Assembly: GCA_963782415.1 (NCBI GenBank)
Contig: CAWAJT010000004.1
Location: 186,001-250,000 of the forward strand
Source: Bog-473 sp963782415
GTDB taxonomy: Bacteria > Actinomycetota > Acidimicrobiia > Acidimicrobiales > RAAP-2
Direction: 5' to 3'
Length of the DNA: 64,000 nt
Position 1 is the stretch's first letter; each line of letters starts with the position of its first letter. Positions 37,400 to 45,491 of this stretch are shown here, in pieces. The notes under the pieces are model-generated. The model had not been told where the DNA came from. It saw nothing but the letters and a program-made list of their open reading frames with translations, and did not search any database. The translations under genes were made by a program, and so were the position numbers.

Positions 37400-37411
37400 T
37401 CGTGTTCCTCC

Positions 37412-38182
37412 TCATGCCGAGACCGCGCAGCGGTTCGGACCGATTTCGAGCTCCCGGAGTGAATCCAACGGTCGTGAAGCCTGCCCCATGTTCGCCTTGA
37501 CGATCTCGACGTAGCGGGGGGGACGCACGAGCGAGCGGGCGGATGCCCATGCTACGAACGCGTCCTCGTCGTAGGTCAGGGGTTCGAGGGCTTGACGGAG
37601 GTCACCGAGCGTCGCGCCCACGGGCAGGTCGGGCCGCACGACCACAGCGTCACCGTAGTGGGCGGGAAACACGAGAACGTGGTCGGGGAGAGCCAGCACG
37701 TGATCGTGCAGTGAATGGTAGAGGTCATGTGCGAACTCCTCGGCCCGGTCGGCCAGGTCGGGACGCCCGACGCTCTCAATGAACAGGGTGTCACCCGAGA
37801 GCAGGACACGCCCGCCCACCAAGAACACCGTTGATCCACGGGTGTGTCCCGGTGTGTGCATGGCGCGGACCTCCAAACCGACGCCTTCGGCGAACTCGAA
37901 GCGGTCACCGTCATGCAGCGGAAGAAAGGGGAACCCGAAGGGGTCCGCCGGGTTGAGGTGCAACGACGCGCCCGTTCGCTCGCAGAGATCCCGTGCTCCG
38001 CTCAGGTGGTCGGCGTGCAGGTGTGATTCGAACACGCGTGAAATGACCCAGCCATGCTCTTCGGCCAGGCGCATGTAGAGGTCGACGTCCGCCGACGGGT
38101 CCACGACGAAAGCCTGGTCGCCGGCTCCCACCAGGTAGGACAGGCACCCTTTGCCACGGCGTCGCACCTGGACGACGCGCAT
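37412..38182 (-). CDS. ETHE1/CstB-type persulfide dioxygenase (MBL fold)
   Basis: About 256 residues of a metallo-beta-lactamase-fold enzyme: CLSYLVGAGDQAFVVDPSAD, FESHLHADHLSGA (H-x-H-x-D-H; mononuclear Fe site in this family), MHTPGHTRGSTVFLVG, LLSGDTLFIESVGRPDL and VFPAHYGD. The family oxidises glutathione or CoA persulfide to sulfite. ATG 38182 is the first start in this frame with a nearby GGAGG, but at only two bases. The preceding rhodanese frame ends exactly where this one begins, and homologues are often single rhodanese-MBL fusions, so one missing base near 38190 would make a fused protein. It lies 13 bases upstream of the CstR-like gene. Confidence 0.88.
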   Translation of the reverse strand: MRVVQVRRRGKGCLSYLVGAGDQAFVVDPSADVDLYMRLAEEHGWVISRVFESHLHADHLSGARDLCERTGASLHLNPADPFGFPFLPLHDGDRFEFAEGVGLEVRAMHTPGHTRGSTVFLVGGRVLLSGDTLFIESVGRPDLADRAEEFAHDLYHSLHDHVLALPDHVLVFPAHYGDAVVVRPDLPVGATLGDLRQALEPLTYDEDAFVAWASARSLVRPPRYVEIVKANMGQASRPLDSLRELEIGPNRCAVSA

Positions 38183-38502
38183 GTCCTCCAGTCGAGGGTC
38201 ACTGTGTCGTAGACCATGCCCCAGGCAGCCATACCCCCGGCCAAGTTGGCCACCGCTCGTCCCGTCCGGCTGAGCACCTCGGCCCCCACAGAGGAGCGAC
38301 CCCCTGAAGCGCACACGGTCACCACCTCGCGGTCGTCTGGGGCCTCCGACGCGCGCGCTTCAAGTTCCGCGAGCGGGATGTTCACCGATGTCGGGATCGA
38401 CCAGGCAGCGAACTCGGTGGGTTCTCGTACGTCAACGACGAACGGCTCGTTCGCTGTGCCCAGCCGCGCAGCAAGCTCGGCCGCTTCGAGATCTCGGTAC
38501 AT
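38002..38502 (-). CDS. Rhodanese-domain protein, probably N-terminal part of a rhodanese-MBL fusion
   Basis: Residues 1-105 form a rhodanese domain: EPFVVDVREPTEFAAWSIPT, NIPLAELEAR, VVTVCASGGRSSVGAEVLSR (active-site Cys loop CASGGRS) and NLAGGMAAWGMVYDTV. The family moves sulfane sulfur between thiols. After TVTLD the frame diverges into non-family sequence, while the MBL frame continues naturally (LEDMRVVQVRRRGKGC). A missing base at about 38190/38191 explains this. CstB of the staphylococcal cst operon similarly joins persulfide dioxygenase and rhodanese functions. ATG 38502 has a GGAGAGG-like site, and the promoter region carries the CstR palindrome at 38563. Confidence 0.8.
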   Translation of the reverse strand: MYRDLEAAELAARLGTANEPFVVDVREPTEFAAWSIPTSVNIPLAELEARASEAPDDREVVTVCASGGRSSVGAEVLSRTGRAVANLAGGMAAWGMVYDTVTLDWRTCASSRCDAVAKGACPTWWEPATRLSSWTRRRTSTSTCAWPKSMAGSFHACSNHTCTPTT

Positions 38503-38562
38503 GGGCCCCTCTCCTTTTCTCTGTCAGGGTCGCCGATCCGACTGGCGGACCCCTGTTCGAAG

Positions 38563-38582
38563 ATATACCCTAGGGGGTATAT
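38563..38582. promoter_or_regulatory. CsoR/CstR-type operator between divergent rhodanese genes
   Basis: ATATACCCTAGGGGGTATAT: eight-base perfect arms around a four-base centre. It lies 61 bases upstream of the rhodanese at 38502 and 53 bases upstream of the one at 38635, so it can govern both directions. An AT-rich element (TTCAATATAG) next to it may be a -10 box. Confidence 0.8.
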
Positions 38583-38634
38583 TTCAATATAGCAGAACAG
38601 GGCGCGGATCGCGCCCGGAACCAGAGGAGGTCTT

Positions 38635-38994
38635 GTGGGCTGGCTGCAGACAATGACGAGTGGGTCAAATGGTGTTGGAGCCGACCGGGCGCATGAACTG
38701 CAGCGCGGTGGCGCCGTGCTCATCGACGTGCGTGAGCCCGACGAATGGAATTCCGGCCATGCGCCCGGTGCTCGTCATGTTCCACTCGGGGACCTTCCCA
38801 ATCGGCTCGACGGCCTTCCCCGCGACCGACCGGTGCTCGTCGTGTGCCGCTCCGGTCACCGATCGTCCCAGGCCACGTCGCTCCTTGTGCGCTCCGGCTT
38901 CGACGCCGTCAACGTTGAAGGTGGGATGCGAGCCTGGGCAACCGCCGGCCTTCCCCTCGAAGGGGCCGTTGGTCGGAAGGGGGCCGTCGTGTGA
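38635..38994 (+). CDS. Single-domain rhodanese
   Basis: A 119-residue rhodanese: GGAVLIDVREPDEWNSGHAP, ARHVPLGDLPNRL, VLVVCRSGHRSSQATSLLVR (active-site loop CRSGHRS) and VNVEGGMRAWATAGLP. It likely acts as a sulfurtransferase taking sulfane sulfur from persulfides to thiosulfate or protein acceptors in the cytoplasm. GTG 38635 follows AGAGGAGG; ATG 38653 is a possible alternative. Its stop overlaps the TauE/SafE start by four bases, so the two are co-translated. Confidence 0.9.
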   Translation: MGWLQTMTSGSNGVGADRAHELQRGGAVLIDVREPDEWNSGHAPGARHVPLGDLPNRLDGLPRDRPVLVVCRSGHRSSQATSLLVRSGFDAVNVEGGMRAWATAGLPLEGAVGRKGAVV

Positions 38995-39845
38995 GGCTCC
39001 TTCTCACCCTGCCGCTCGGCCTTCTCATCGGAGTAGCCCTCGGTGCGCTCGGCGGCGGCGGATCGATCCTCGCCGTTCCTGCCTTGGTTTACGTCGTCGG
39101 GCTCGAGCCCAAACCCGCCGTCACGACATCGCTCGTCATCGTCGGCGTCACAGCGCTCGGCGGAATGATCGGGCATCTGCGGGCCGGCCGTGTACGGGTG
39201 GGTGCAGGCCTCTGGTTCGGTCTGGCCGGAGTCGGCGGTTCGCTCTTGGGCTCGCGCCTCAACCGGGCCGTCGACCCGCAGGTCCTACTCATCGCCTTCT
39301 CCGGCGTCATGGTGGTCGCCGCCTGGCGAATGTGGGTCTCGGCCCGCAATCAACAACGCGCCCCGGCGACACCTGGCCCAAGCGGTGTGGCATCAGTGCA
39401 GCCGGCCAATTTCATCAGGCCTGATCCGACCTTCGCCAGGGCAGCGTCGATGACCCCGGCCAGAAGCCCCCGAGACACGGTCTCGCTCGTAGCGGGCGTG
39501 GTCGCGGCGGGGACCCTGGTCGGCTTCATGACCGGCTTCTTCGGGGTCGGCGGCGGGTTCATCATCGTCCCGGCATTGGTCCTCGTGCTGCGATTCGACA
39601 TGCCCATTGCCGTCGGAACCTCGCTCCTCGTCATCGCCATCAACTCGGGAACCGCACTCGCGACACGCTTGGCGACAACAGGGATCGATTGGCGGGTGGC
39701 GGTGCTATTTACCCTGGCGGGCCTTGCCGGTGCCCAGTTCGGGAACCACCTAGCCAGCCGGGCACCGTCTTCGACCCTCATCCGTTGGTTCGCCGTGCTG
39801 CTTGTTGCCGTGGCCGTCTACACGCTCGCACACTCGGCGGCGTAG
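38991..39845 (+). CDS. TauE/SafE-family sulfite/sulfonate exporter
   Basis: A 284-residue membrane protein with about eight helices in two halves. LGALGGGGSILAVPALVYVV and FFGVGGGFIIVPALVLVLRF are the duplicated Gly-rich TauE signatures; GTSLLVIAINSGTALATRLA and the first-half equivalent TTSLVIVGVTALGGMIGH follow each. The family exports sulfite or organosulfonates. Placed after a rhodanese and opposite a persulfide dioxygenase that makes sulfite, export of sulfite is the likely job. Start GTG 38991 overlaps the rhodanese stop (GTGA). Confidence 0.92.
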   Translation: MRLLLTLPLGLLIGVALGALGGGGSILAVPALVYVVGLEPKPAVTTSLVIVGVTALGGMIGHLRAGRVRVGAGLWFGLAGVGGSLLGSRLNRAVDPQVLLIAFSGVMVVAAWRMWVSARNQQRAPATPGPSGVASVQPANFIRPDPTFARAASMTPARSPRDTVSLVAGVVAAGTLVGFMTGFFGVGGGFIIVPALVLVLRFDMPIAVGTSLLVIAINSGTALATRLATTGIDWRVAVLFTLAGLAGAQFGNHLASRAPSSTLIRWFAVLLVAVAVYTLAHSAA

Positions 39846-39975
39846 CGTTGGACCGAGAAGCCCGACTTGGTCCCGTGCATCGGTATCTCTGAGTCACGGC
39901 CGTACGTCCGTGTGTGACATTCAAGCGAACACCGCGGCCCGGTGCCCTCGTTCGGCCGGGCGGGAAGGATCAGCA

Positions 39976-40299
39976 ATGATCAGGCGCCACCCCACAAGCG
40001 CAACTCTGTCGCCCTCACCAGTGACGGTCTTCTGGCGCCCTGGCTGCCCCTACTGCTGGCGACTCCGTACAAGGCTGAAGCGTGCTGGGGTGCGGACGGA
40101 GGAGGTCAACATCTGGGATGACCCGGCTGGGGCGGCCTTCGTGCGGTCGGTAACCGGCGGTGACGAGACCGTTCCCACGGTTCGAGTCGGGCGACGCTCG
40201 TTCGTCAACCCTTCCCCGCGTCGGCTCCTTCGACATATCGGTGATCTCGAGCGCAGCACGCCAGCACGGGGTGACGGACAGGAAGACCTCTTGATGTGA
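39976..40299 (+). CDS. Glutaredoxin-like protein
   Basis: A 107-residue thioredoxin-fold protein. VTVFWRPGCPYCWRLRTRLK holds the C-P-Y-C redox motif, followed by GVRTEEVNIWDDPAGAAFV, VTGGDETVPTVRVG (cis-Pro T-V-P) and a C-terminal helix. It resembles mycoredoxin/NrdH-type glutaredoxins that reduce disulfides with mycothiol or thioredoxin reductase. ATG 39976 lies nine bases after AAGGA. Its position, 130 bases after the sulfite exporter, suggests it belongs to the thiol-stress locus. Confidence 0.88.
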   Translation: MIRRHPTSATLSPSPVTVFWRPGCPYCWRLRTRLKRAGVRTEEVNIWDDPAGAAFVRSVTGGDETVPTVRVGRRSFVNPSPRRLLRHIGDLERSTPARGDGQEDLLM

Positions 40300-40675
40300 A
40301 GGCAGCCGTGGAGCTGGTTTCGATCCGAACGCCGGTGGGATGGCCGAAGGGCTTGCGAGGTGCGTGGTGCACATCTCGCACGACGATCGGGTTCGACCGC
40401 ATCGAAGGATGAGGCTTCACATTCACGACGTTGGGGCGTGCTCGTCCGCATGATCACGCGTCGCCGCGTGAACACGCGAGCGCGGAAGGACGATGAGGAT
40501 CTGCTGGCCTGGGTGTTGCCCGTTCGGATGAACCAACCCAGCGCCTGCCGGCCAGAGCCTCCCGAAAGGGGGCAATCGGGTCTTGCGCTGCCCTCAAAAG
40601 GCCTATCACTCCGCGGGCTGATGGCAACATGTGGGGTGTGCCCTCCGCGCCGCCAGTACGACGGGGCGCGCCAGG
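40300..40675. other. Intergenic, no gene seen
   Basis: About 375 bases. Open frames cross it in several phases, but nothing family-like is present. It should carry the promoter of the antiporter gene. Confidence 0.4.
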
Positions 40676-41941
40676 ATGACTACGAGCAGCATCTTCATAA
40701 GTCTTGGTATCACCGTCATCCTCGCCGTCGGATGTCAGGTTCTGGCGGCGCGCGTGCGGATTCCGGCCATCGTTGTTCTCCTCCCGGTGGGGTTTTGCGC
40801 CGCCCGCCTCATCGGATCGCTCGATCCAGAAAAGAGTCTGGGCCCTGCCTTCTCTCCCCTGGTGAGTTTGGCGGTGGCGCTGATCCTCTTCGACGGCGGG
40901 CTCGAGCTCAACTTCCGCGATCTGGAGGGACACAGCCAGCGCGTGGTGCGCCGGCTCGTCACCTACGGGAGCCTGATCACCTGGGCTGGTGCAGGGTTGT
41001 TGGGTTGGCTCCTGTTGGGCCTTTCGGGCTGGGCGGCGATCATGCTCGGTGCCATCCTCATCGTCTCGGGTCCTACCGTGGTGACACCGATACTCGAAGC
41101 AGCCCGGCCGGGTCGACGGGTGTCTCTGATACTTGGTTGGGAGGGAGTGACGATCGACCCGATCGGTGCCATCGTTGGCGCGCTGGTGTTCCAGGGTCTG
41201 ATCAACCACGTGCAGCTTGGTCGAGGGGAGGCCCTCTTGGCATTCCTGCGGAGCCTCGGTGTCGGGGCGGTCGGCGGTATCGGCGGGACGATCGTCCTGT
41301 GGCTGCTCCTCACCAAGGTGCAACTACGAGGCGTGCTCGCTACGGAGGCCATCGTCGCCACCGTCATCGGGGTGGCCGCCCTGTGCGACGCGAGCCGTGA
41401 CGATACCGGGCTGATCGCCGCCATCGTGATGGGTGTGGCCCTGGCCAACCTCCGCCAAATCGACCTCCCCGAGGATCGACGTTTCTTCAAGACGGTGGTC
41501 CAACTGGTGATCGGGCTTCTGTTCATATCGATCTCGGCCACCGTGGCCACCACCAGACTCGAGCCCGTACTCGCCCCGACGCTCGTGCTCGTTGTCGGGC
41601 TCGTGCTCGCGGTCCGGCCACTCGTGGCGGCGTGCTCCACCTTTCGCACCCACCTCTCAACGCGAGAGCGGGCCTTCATCGGGTGGATGGGCCCACGCGG
41701 CATCGTCGCAGCCTCGACGGCGGCCACGTTCGGTCCGCCTTTGGTGGCCGCCAAGATCGTGGGCGCGGAGAAGCTCCTCCCCGTGACGTTCCTCGTCATC
41801 GTGTGCACCGTCGCTCTCTATGGGCTTTCGGGGGTGCCGGTCAGCCGGATGCTCGGACTTCATGAGACCCGCGCCGAGCAGGACACGGAAAGCGACCTTC
41901 CCGACGAGCCCGATGCCGCTCCGCCGCTCGGAGATCTGTGA
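40676..41941 (+). CDS. Cation/proton antiporter (CPA1, NhaP-type)
   Basis: A 421-residue membrane protein with about twelve helices: IFISLGITVILAVGCQVLAA, VALILFDGGLELNFRDL (the FDGGLELN motif), GAILIVSGPTVVTPILEAAR (the discontinuous-helix region), LILGWEGVTIDPIGAIVGAL (the 'D-P' ion site) and FIGWMGPRGIVAASTA (the C-terminal GPRG motif). It exchanges Na+ or K+ for protons. A C-terminal acidic tail is not part of the membrane domain. ATG 40676 is chosen because family sequence starts there; GTG 40631 would add 15 residues. Confidence 0.9.
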   Translation: MTTSSIFISLGITVILAVGCQVLAARVRIPAIVVLLPVGFCAARLIGSLDPEKSLGPAFSPLVSLAVALILFDGGLELNFRDLEGHSQRVVRRLVTYGSLITWAGAGLLGWLLLGLSGWAAIMLGAILIVSGPTVVTPILEAARPGRRVSLILGWEGVTIDPIGAIVGALVFQGLINHVQLGRGEALLAFLRSLGVGAVGGIGGTIVLWLLLTKVQLRGVLATEAIVATVIGVAALCDASRDDTGLIAAIVMGVALANLRQIDLPEDRRFFKTVVQLVIGLLFISISATVATTRLEPVLAPTLVLVVGLVLAVRPLVAACSTFRTHLSTRERAFIGWMGPRGIVAASTAATFGPPLVAAKIVGAEKLLPVTFLVIVCTVALYGLSGVPVSRMLGLHETRAEQDTESDLPDEPDAAPPLGDL

Positions 41942-42467
41942 CGCGCTCGAAAGACATGTCTGCATCAGAGAACGAGGCGCAGACCTCACCCCTTGGGCTC
42001 TCTGAACTTCAGGTCTACACTCCAGAAGGCACGATTCGGCCACCGCTGCGAGGCATGGGTTTACTGATTGCTGTCCAACCTCGGAACCGAGGGGGAGTGC
42101 GACGGTTGAGAGTCGACCAGCGGTCCGGCATCTTCCCTGAGGCCGGGGTCGGTTGCGCGGTCGAGCGCCACGTCGGCAGTGTAGAGACCGAGTGTTCGAG
42201 CCGCGTCACCTCCACCCGGGTCAGGCTGATCGTAAGCCGGTGTGACGCGGACCGCGGTACCACCTGGTCGGTCGTTCGGTGATCAATCCCGTGGCGCGTG
42301 ATCATCTTCTGGCGGCCGCAGCACAGTTGGGGACGGTCTGGGTGACGCCATGGCGTCCCGAAGTTGCCGCTCAAGGAGGTGTATCCCGTAGCGCGCTGCA
42401 CGCACCGCTGAGTCACGTAACCGGTTCTGTTGTTGGAGCTTTCAATGCGAACCCGAAGGGGAAATGG
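41942..42467. other. Intergenic with one copy of a repeated element
   Basis: About 525 bases between convergent genes. The 46-base element at 42049-42094 recurs at 47340 and includes the small hairpin CCTCGGAACCGAGG. No gene was found in the rest. Confidence 0.45.
42049..42094. repeat. 46-bp intergenic repeat, copy 1
   Basis: Starts GAGGCATGGGTTTACTG and ends around GAACCGAGGGGGA. It matches 47340-47385 at roughly 39 of 46 positions. Both copies lie shortly downstream of a transporter gene. Confidence 0.6.
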
Positions 42468-43070
42468 TTAGACCCCGAGACTCTGGAAGATCGCAGTTAC
42501 CGCAGTCGCTTGCGCTGCCTCCACTTGAGCCGTTGTCGAGCCTGGAGGGCTCCCGGAGACGGTGACGACAACCCGGCCCTTTGCCGCCTGCGTTTCCTTC
42601 AAAGCCGGGTCGAAGATCGCGTAGTCGCCCAGCCCGCTCTCGGGCTGGGGATGGTATCCCTGCTCGTTGCCATCGATATACGTCTTCGGCGACTCACCGT
42701 TCGTGGCGGAGAAGTAGGCGATCTGAATCGATCCGTCGGAACTCTCGCCATTGATGTTGGCTCCGAAGGTGCACCCGATCGGTCCGGGACCGGAATGGGC
42801 GGTCGGAGACGAGCTCAGCGGCCCACCAACCAGCGCCGTCATTTGAGCGGTGGTCAGCGTGTTGCATGCATTCGTGGCGTTGAACTTCGCCTGCGTGAGC
42901 CCTCCCGAGGCGGTGCCGGACTCGGACGTGGTTGTGGTGGCCTTCGCGCCGCTCCGTGTTGCCGATGATCCACTCGTTGTCGCGGTCGAAGAAGGAGGCG
43001 CCGAGCTCCCACACCCGGAGGCCACGACGACTGTTGTCACGAGGAGGAATCCGATCGCAATTTTCCGCAT
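42468..43070 (-). CDS. Lipoprotein, DUF3558-like
   Basis: A 200-residue exported lipoprotein: signal MRKIAIGFLLVTTVVVASGC with a lipobox Cys at residue 20, then a Ser/Thr-rich linker of about 40 residues. The C-terminal domain has NACNTLTTAQMTALVGGPLS, GPIGCTFGANI (disulfide Cys pair) and VVVTVSGSPPGSTTAQVEAA. This 'C-x-L-L/T-x-x-x-x-x..C.W/F' layout is typical of DUF3558-type actinobacterial lipoproteins of unknown function. It is a single gene with its own promoter; no ligand is assigned. Confidence 0.85.
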   Translation of the reverse strand: MRKIAIGFLLVTTVVVASGCGSSAPPSSTATTSGSSATRSGAKATTTTSESGTASGGLTQAKFNATNACNTLTTAQMTALVGGPLSSSPTAHSGPGPIGCTFGANINGESSDGSIQIAYFSATNGESPKTYIDGNEQGYHPQPESGLGDYAIFDPALKETQAAKGRVVVTVSGSPPGSTTAQVEAAQATAVTAIFQSLGV

Positions 43071-43883
43071 GTCAGTGCTCCACTAATCGTACGAGTGCTC
43101 TACTGGCAACCCCTATTCTTACCCAAAATCGAGCTGCGCTGGATGTCCAGAGTCGTGGCCTGCCGATGTTGTACCGAGAGGGATCAGAGCTTGAGGTAAC
43201 CGATGCGATCCAACCATTTTCACGTTGGGGGATACGATCAGTTCAGCCACGCTCGGTGGGCAAGCATGTGCGAACCTTGCGGGAGACCGTACGCGAAGCA
43301 TCTTCAGGAGCGTGAGTCGCCGTATTGTGGCAGTTGGACCAACCACGGCCTGTTGCGATCGGCCAAAGCTGCCTCTCGCCGAGATGAGACCTTTGTTTTC
43401 GGTGGGTGCTCCACCGTGCGTCACGTCGCCCCAGCCGTGTCCCTGATCGCCGACTCAGACCTAAACGTGCCTGGTCTCCGCGGCCCGATGAAGCGCGCGT
43501 CGTCGCGCGGATTCTCAATCCGTGCTCGGGCCTCGGCGTTCGCCCACCGTCCCGCGAAGCTGAAGCCCAGGTACTTGACCATGTCCTCTCGTTCCCACAC
43601 ATGTGGGGCGATCCAGCGCCTGTGTCGCCCCGTGTGACTCGGAGCCGATGAAAGTGGCACCCGTTGAAGCGGAGACCGCTGCATGTCGTGGCCGAGGCCC
43701 GACCCACACAAAGCTTCGCGCTGGCGGTCAGGGCTTGCGTGCGTGTGCATTGGTGCGGCGTGGTGCTGTGCTGCACCCCAAGAGCGAAGGGTCAAGGGTA
43801 CGGCTTCGAATTCCATCGCGTTGAATTGCGCGCCTCGAGAGCGGGTGATTCGTCTCGCTACCATCGGCGAGGACGATTGAGTC
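43071..43883. other. Intergenic, no gene recognised
   Basis: About 800 bases. A minus-strand frame (43421-43864) contains EDMVKYLGFSFAGRWANAEA and RARIENPRDDARFIGP, which looks protein-like, but the rest of that frame does not. I do not recognise it. Confidence 0.35.
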
Positions 43884-44190
43884 TTAAGCTTTCAACTTGA
43901 GACCTCGACGAGCAACAGGCGATCGGCCGATCGGACACCTGAGCTTGGGGGCTATGACCCAAGCGACCGGGAGCCGCGCATAGGACGTGGCAGTGAGGAG
44001 GGCCATGCCGTCGGCGATCAGAAACGCGATCGGCGCGCCGCCGTGGGCCAACTCGATCGACAGGCCCAGCACGGCGAGATGCCGCCACCGACCATTCCGC
44101 TGATCCCGATCGCCACGGTGCTTGCCAGCCCGAGGGTCCGTCGCTGCCGATGGGGCCGGGTCGTTGCGGGCGCACTCTCCGGTCAGTTTC
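43884..44190 (-). pseudogene. APC-family amino-acid permease, N-terminal remnant
   Basis: Reading from about 44190 down, one frame gives RRTLGLASTVAIGISGMVGG and GI, the first helix of amino acid/polyamine permeases with its 'ISGMVGGGIF' helix break. After a one-base loss the next frame gives AVLGLSIELAHGGAPIAFLI and ADGMALLTATSYARLP, the second helix and the 'ALLTALSYAxL' motif. Only two of about twelve helices survive. It lies divergent from the TetR gene. Confidence 0.7.
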
Positions 44191-44298
44191 TGGCACCGGG
44201 CGAGACATACTTCTCCTGGTCACTCTGCTCGCACCTCATCGGTGAGATGTGCCTCTCGCAGCTTGGCTGCGGACCGGAGACCGTACCGGCGAATCGAT

Positions 44299-44340
44299 GA
44301 GACCGATCGGTTTGACAATCAGACCGACCGGTCTCATGAT
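44299..44340 (+). promoter_or_regulatory. TetR promoter with flanking operator arms
   Basis: GAGACCGATCGGTTT (44299-44313) and AGACCGACCGGTCTC (44321-44335) form a near-perfect 15-bp inverted repeat. Between them lies TTGACA (44312-44317), a consensus -35 box, and 17 bases on, CATGAT (44335-44340) as a -10 box. The expected transcript start falls at or beside the ATG at 44347, so the mRNA would be leaderless. Autorepression by TetR is the natural reading. Confidence 0.7.
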
Positions 44341-44346
44341 GGCCGA

Positions 44347-44989
44347 ATGCCCCGCCCGCGATTCGAGCGGCTTCCTGCACCCCGCCAACGTGAGGTGTTG
44401 GATGCCGCTGCCCGAGAGTTCGGCCGTTACGGCTACGAAGGCGCCTCGTTCAACCGGATCATGGCGGGGGTTGGGGCCTCCAAAGGCGCGACCTATTACT
44501 GGTTCACCGACAAGGCAGACCTCTACCGCACCGTCGTGGATGAGTCCGTGAACCGGATGGTGGCGGTGATGGGGGAGATCGAACCGGCGACCTCGGGGAG
44601 AGCGTTCTGGCGCCAGGTTGGTCGGCACTTCGAAGACGTCAGTCGCTTCTACCGCGAGGACCCCGCGGCGGCTGTCCTCGCGCGCAACGTCGCCGCGGGG
44701 CACCGTAGACGACGGGTTGATGGACCGCGGCCCCAAGTGGTTCGAAATGCTCGTGGCCGAGGGCCGCCGCTGCGGCGCCATGCGAACCGACGTGCCGGCC
44801 GATCTCAGCGCGGAGGTGATCTGGTCGATGACCGAAGCCGCTGACCGTTGGTTGGCTCGCAACCGCCTCGATCTCGGTCCGGACCCGGGGGGGACGGTGG
44901 AGGCCGTCACCGGTGCTGTCTTAGAGATGGTGAGGCGAGCCTTCGAGCGCCGACCTGCGCGGAAGTCGCCCACAAAAGGAGTCGGTTGA
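44347..44989 (+). pseudogene. TetR-family repressor, frameshifted
   Basis: From ATG 44347: FERLPAPRQREVLDAAAREF, YEGASFNRIMAGVGASKGAT and YYWFTDKADLYRTVVD form a canonical TetR HTH, followed by a helical domain up to NVAAG. There the frame breaks: an extra C at about 44701 throws it off, and the domain continues in the next frame as TVDDGLMDRGPKWFEMLVAE and AEVIWSMTEAADRWLARN to a stop codon at 44989. Joined, the protein is about 213 residues, normal for TetR. It precedes an ABC efflux pair it probably controlled. If the frameshift is real the repressor is lost and the pump may be constitutive. Confidence 0.85.
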
Positions 44990-45491
44990 GATGATGTATC
45001 CCGACGGTTGGTACGCGGCGGCCGACGCCTCGAAGCTCGACAAGAGATCGACGAGGAGGCGACCTGGGTGGCCGCTCGCTCCTATCGTCCGAGATTTAGC
45101 TCGGGCATGGTCGCTCGCGCTGCCAGCTGGCTGGCCGTCCAAGCCCACGATCAAACCGCCCAGCGTCAGGACACGTGCGTCCTCAGATCGATTCGACCGG
45201 TGGTGGGGTCCCCGCACTCCAGTATGGTCGTCGGCGCCGACCGGGCCATCTCCTTGTGGTGTCGGTGGCTCTCCCAATCGGAAGACGCACGTCAGGCTGA
45301 GCACCGGTCCGCCTGGGTGTGAGCAGGGCAAGGCCGTCCACGGCTCTCGAGTGTCGAGGAGCTCTCTCCGGGAGAATTGGTCATGACCGCCCGATCGGCA
45401 ACTCCGGTCGTCTCGTTGCGGTGACAGGAGCGGACAGATCGGTGACGACTGCTGACACAACGTGCACAATGGAACAGGGCGGGACCGCGGC
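44990..45491. other. Intergenic, no gene recognised
   Basis: About 500 bases between the TetR gene and the ABC ATPase. Frames are open on both strands but products are not family-like. A remnant gene or the ABC promoter may lie here. Confidence 0.35.
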
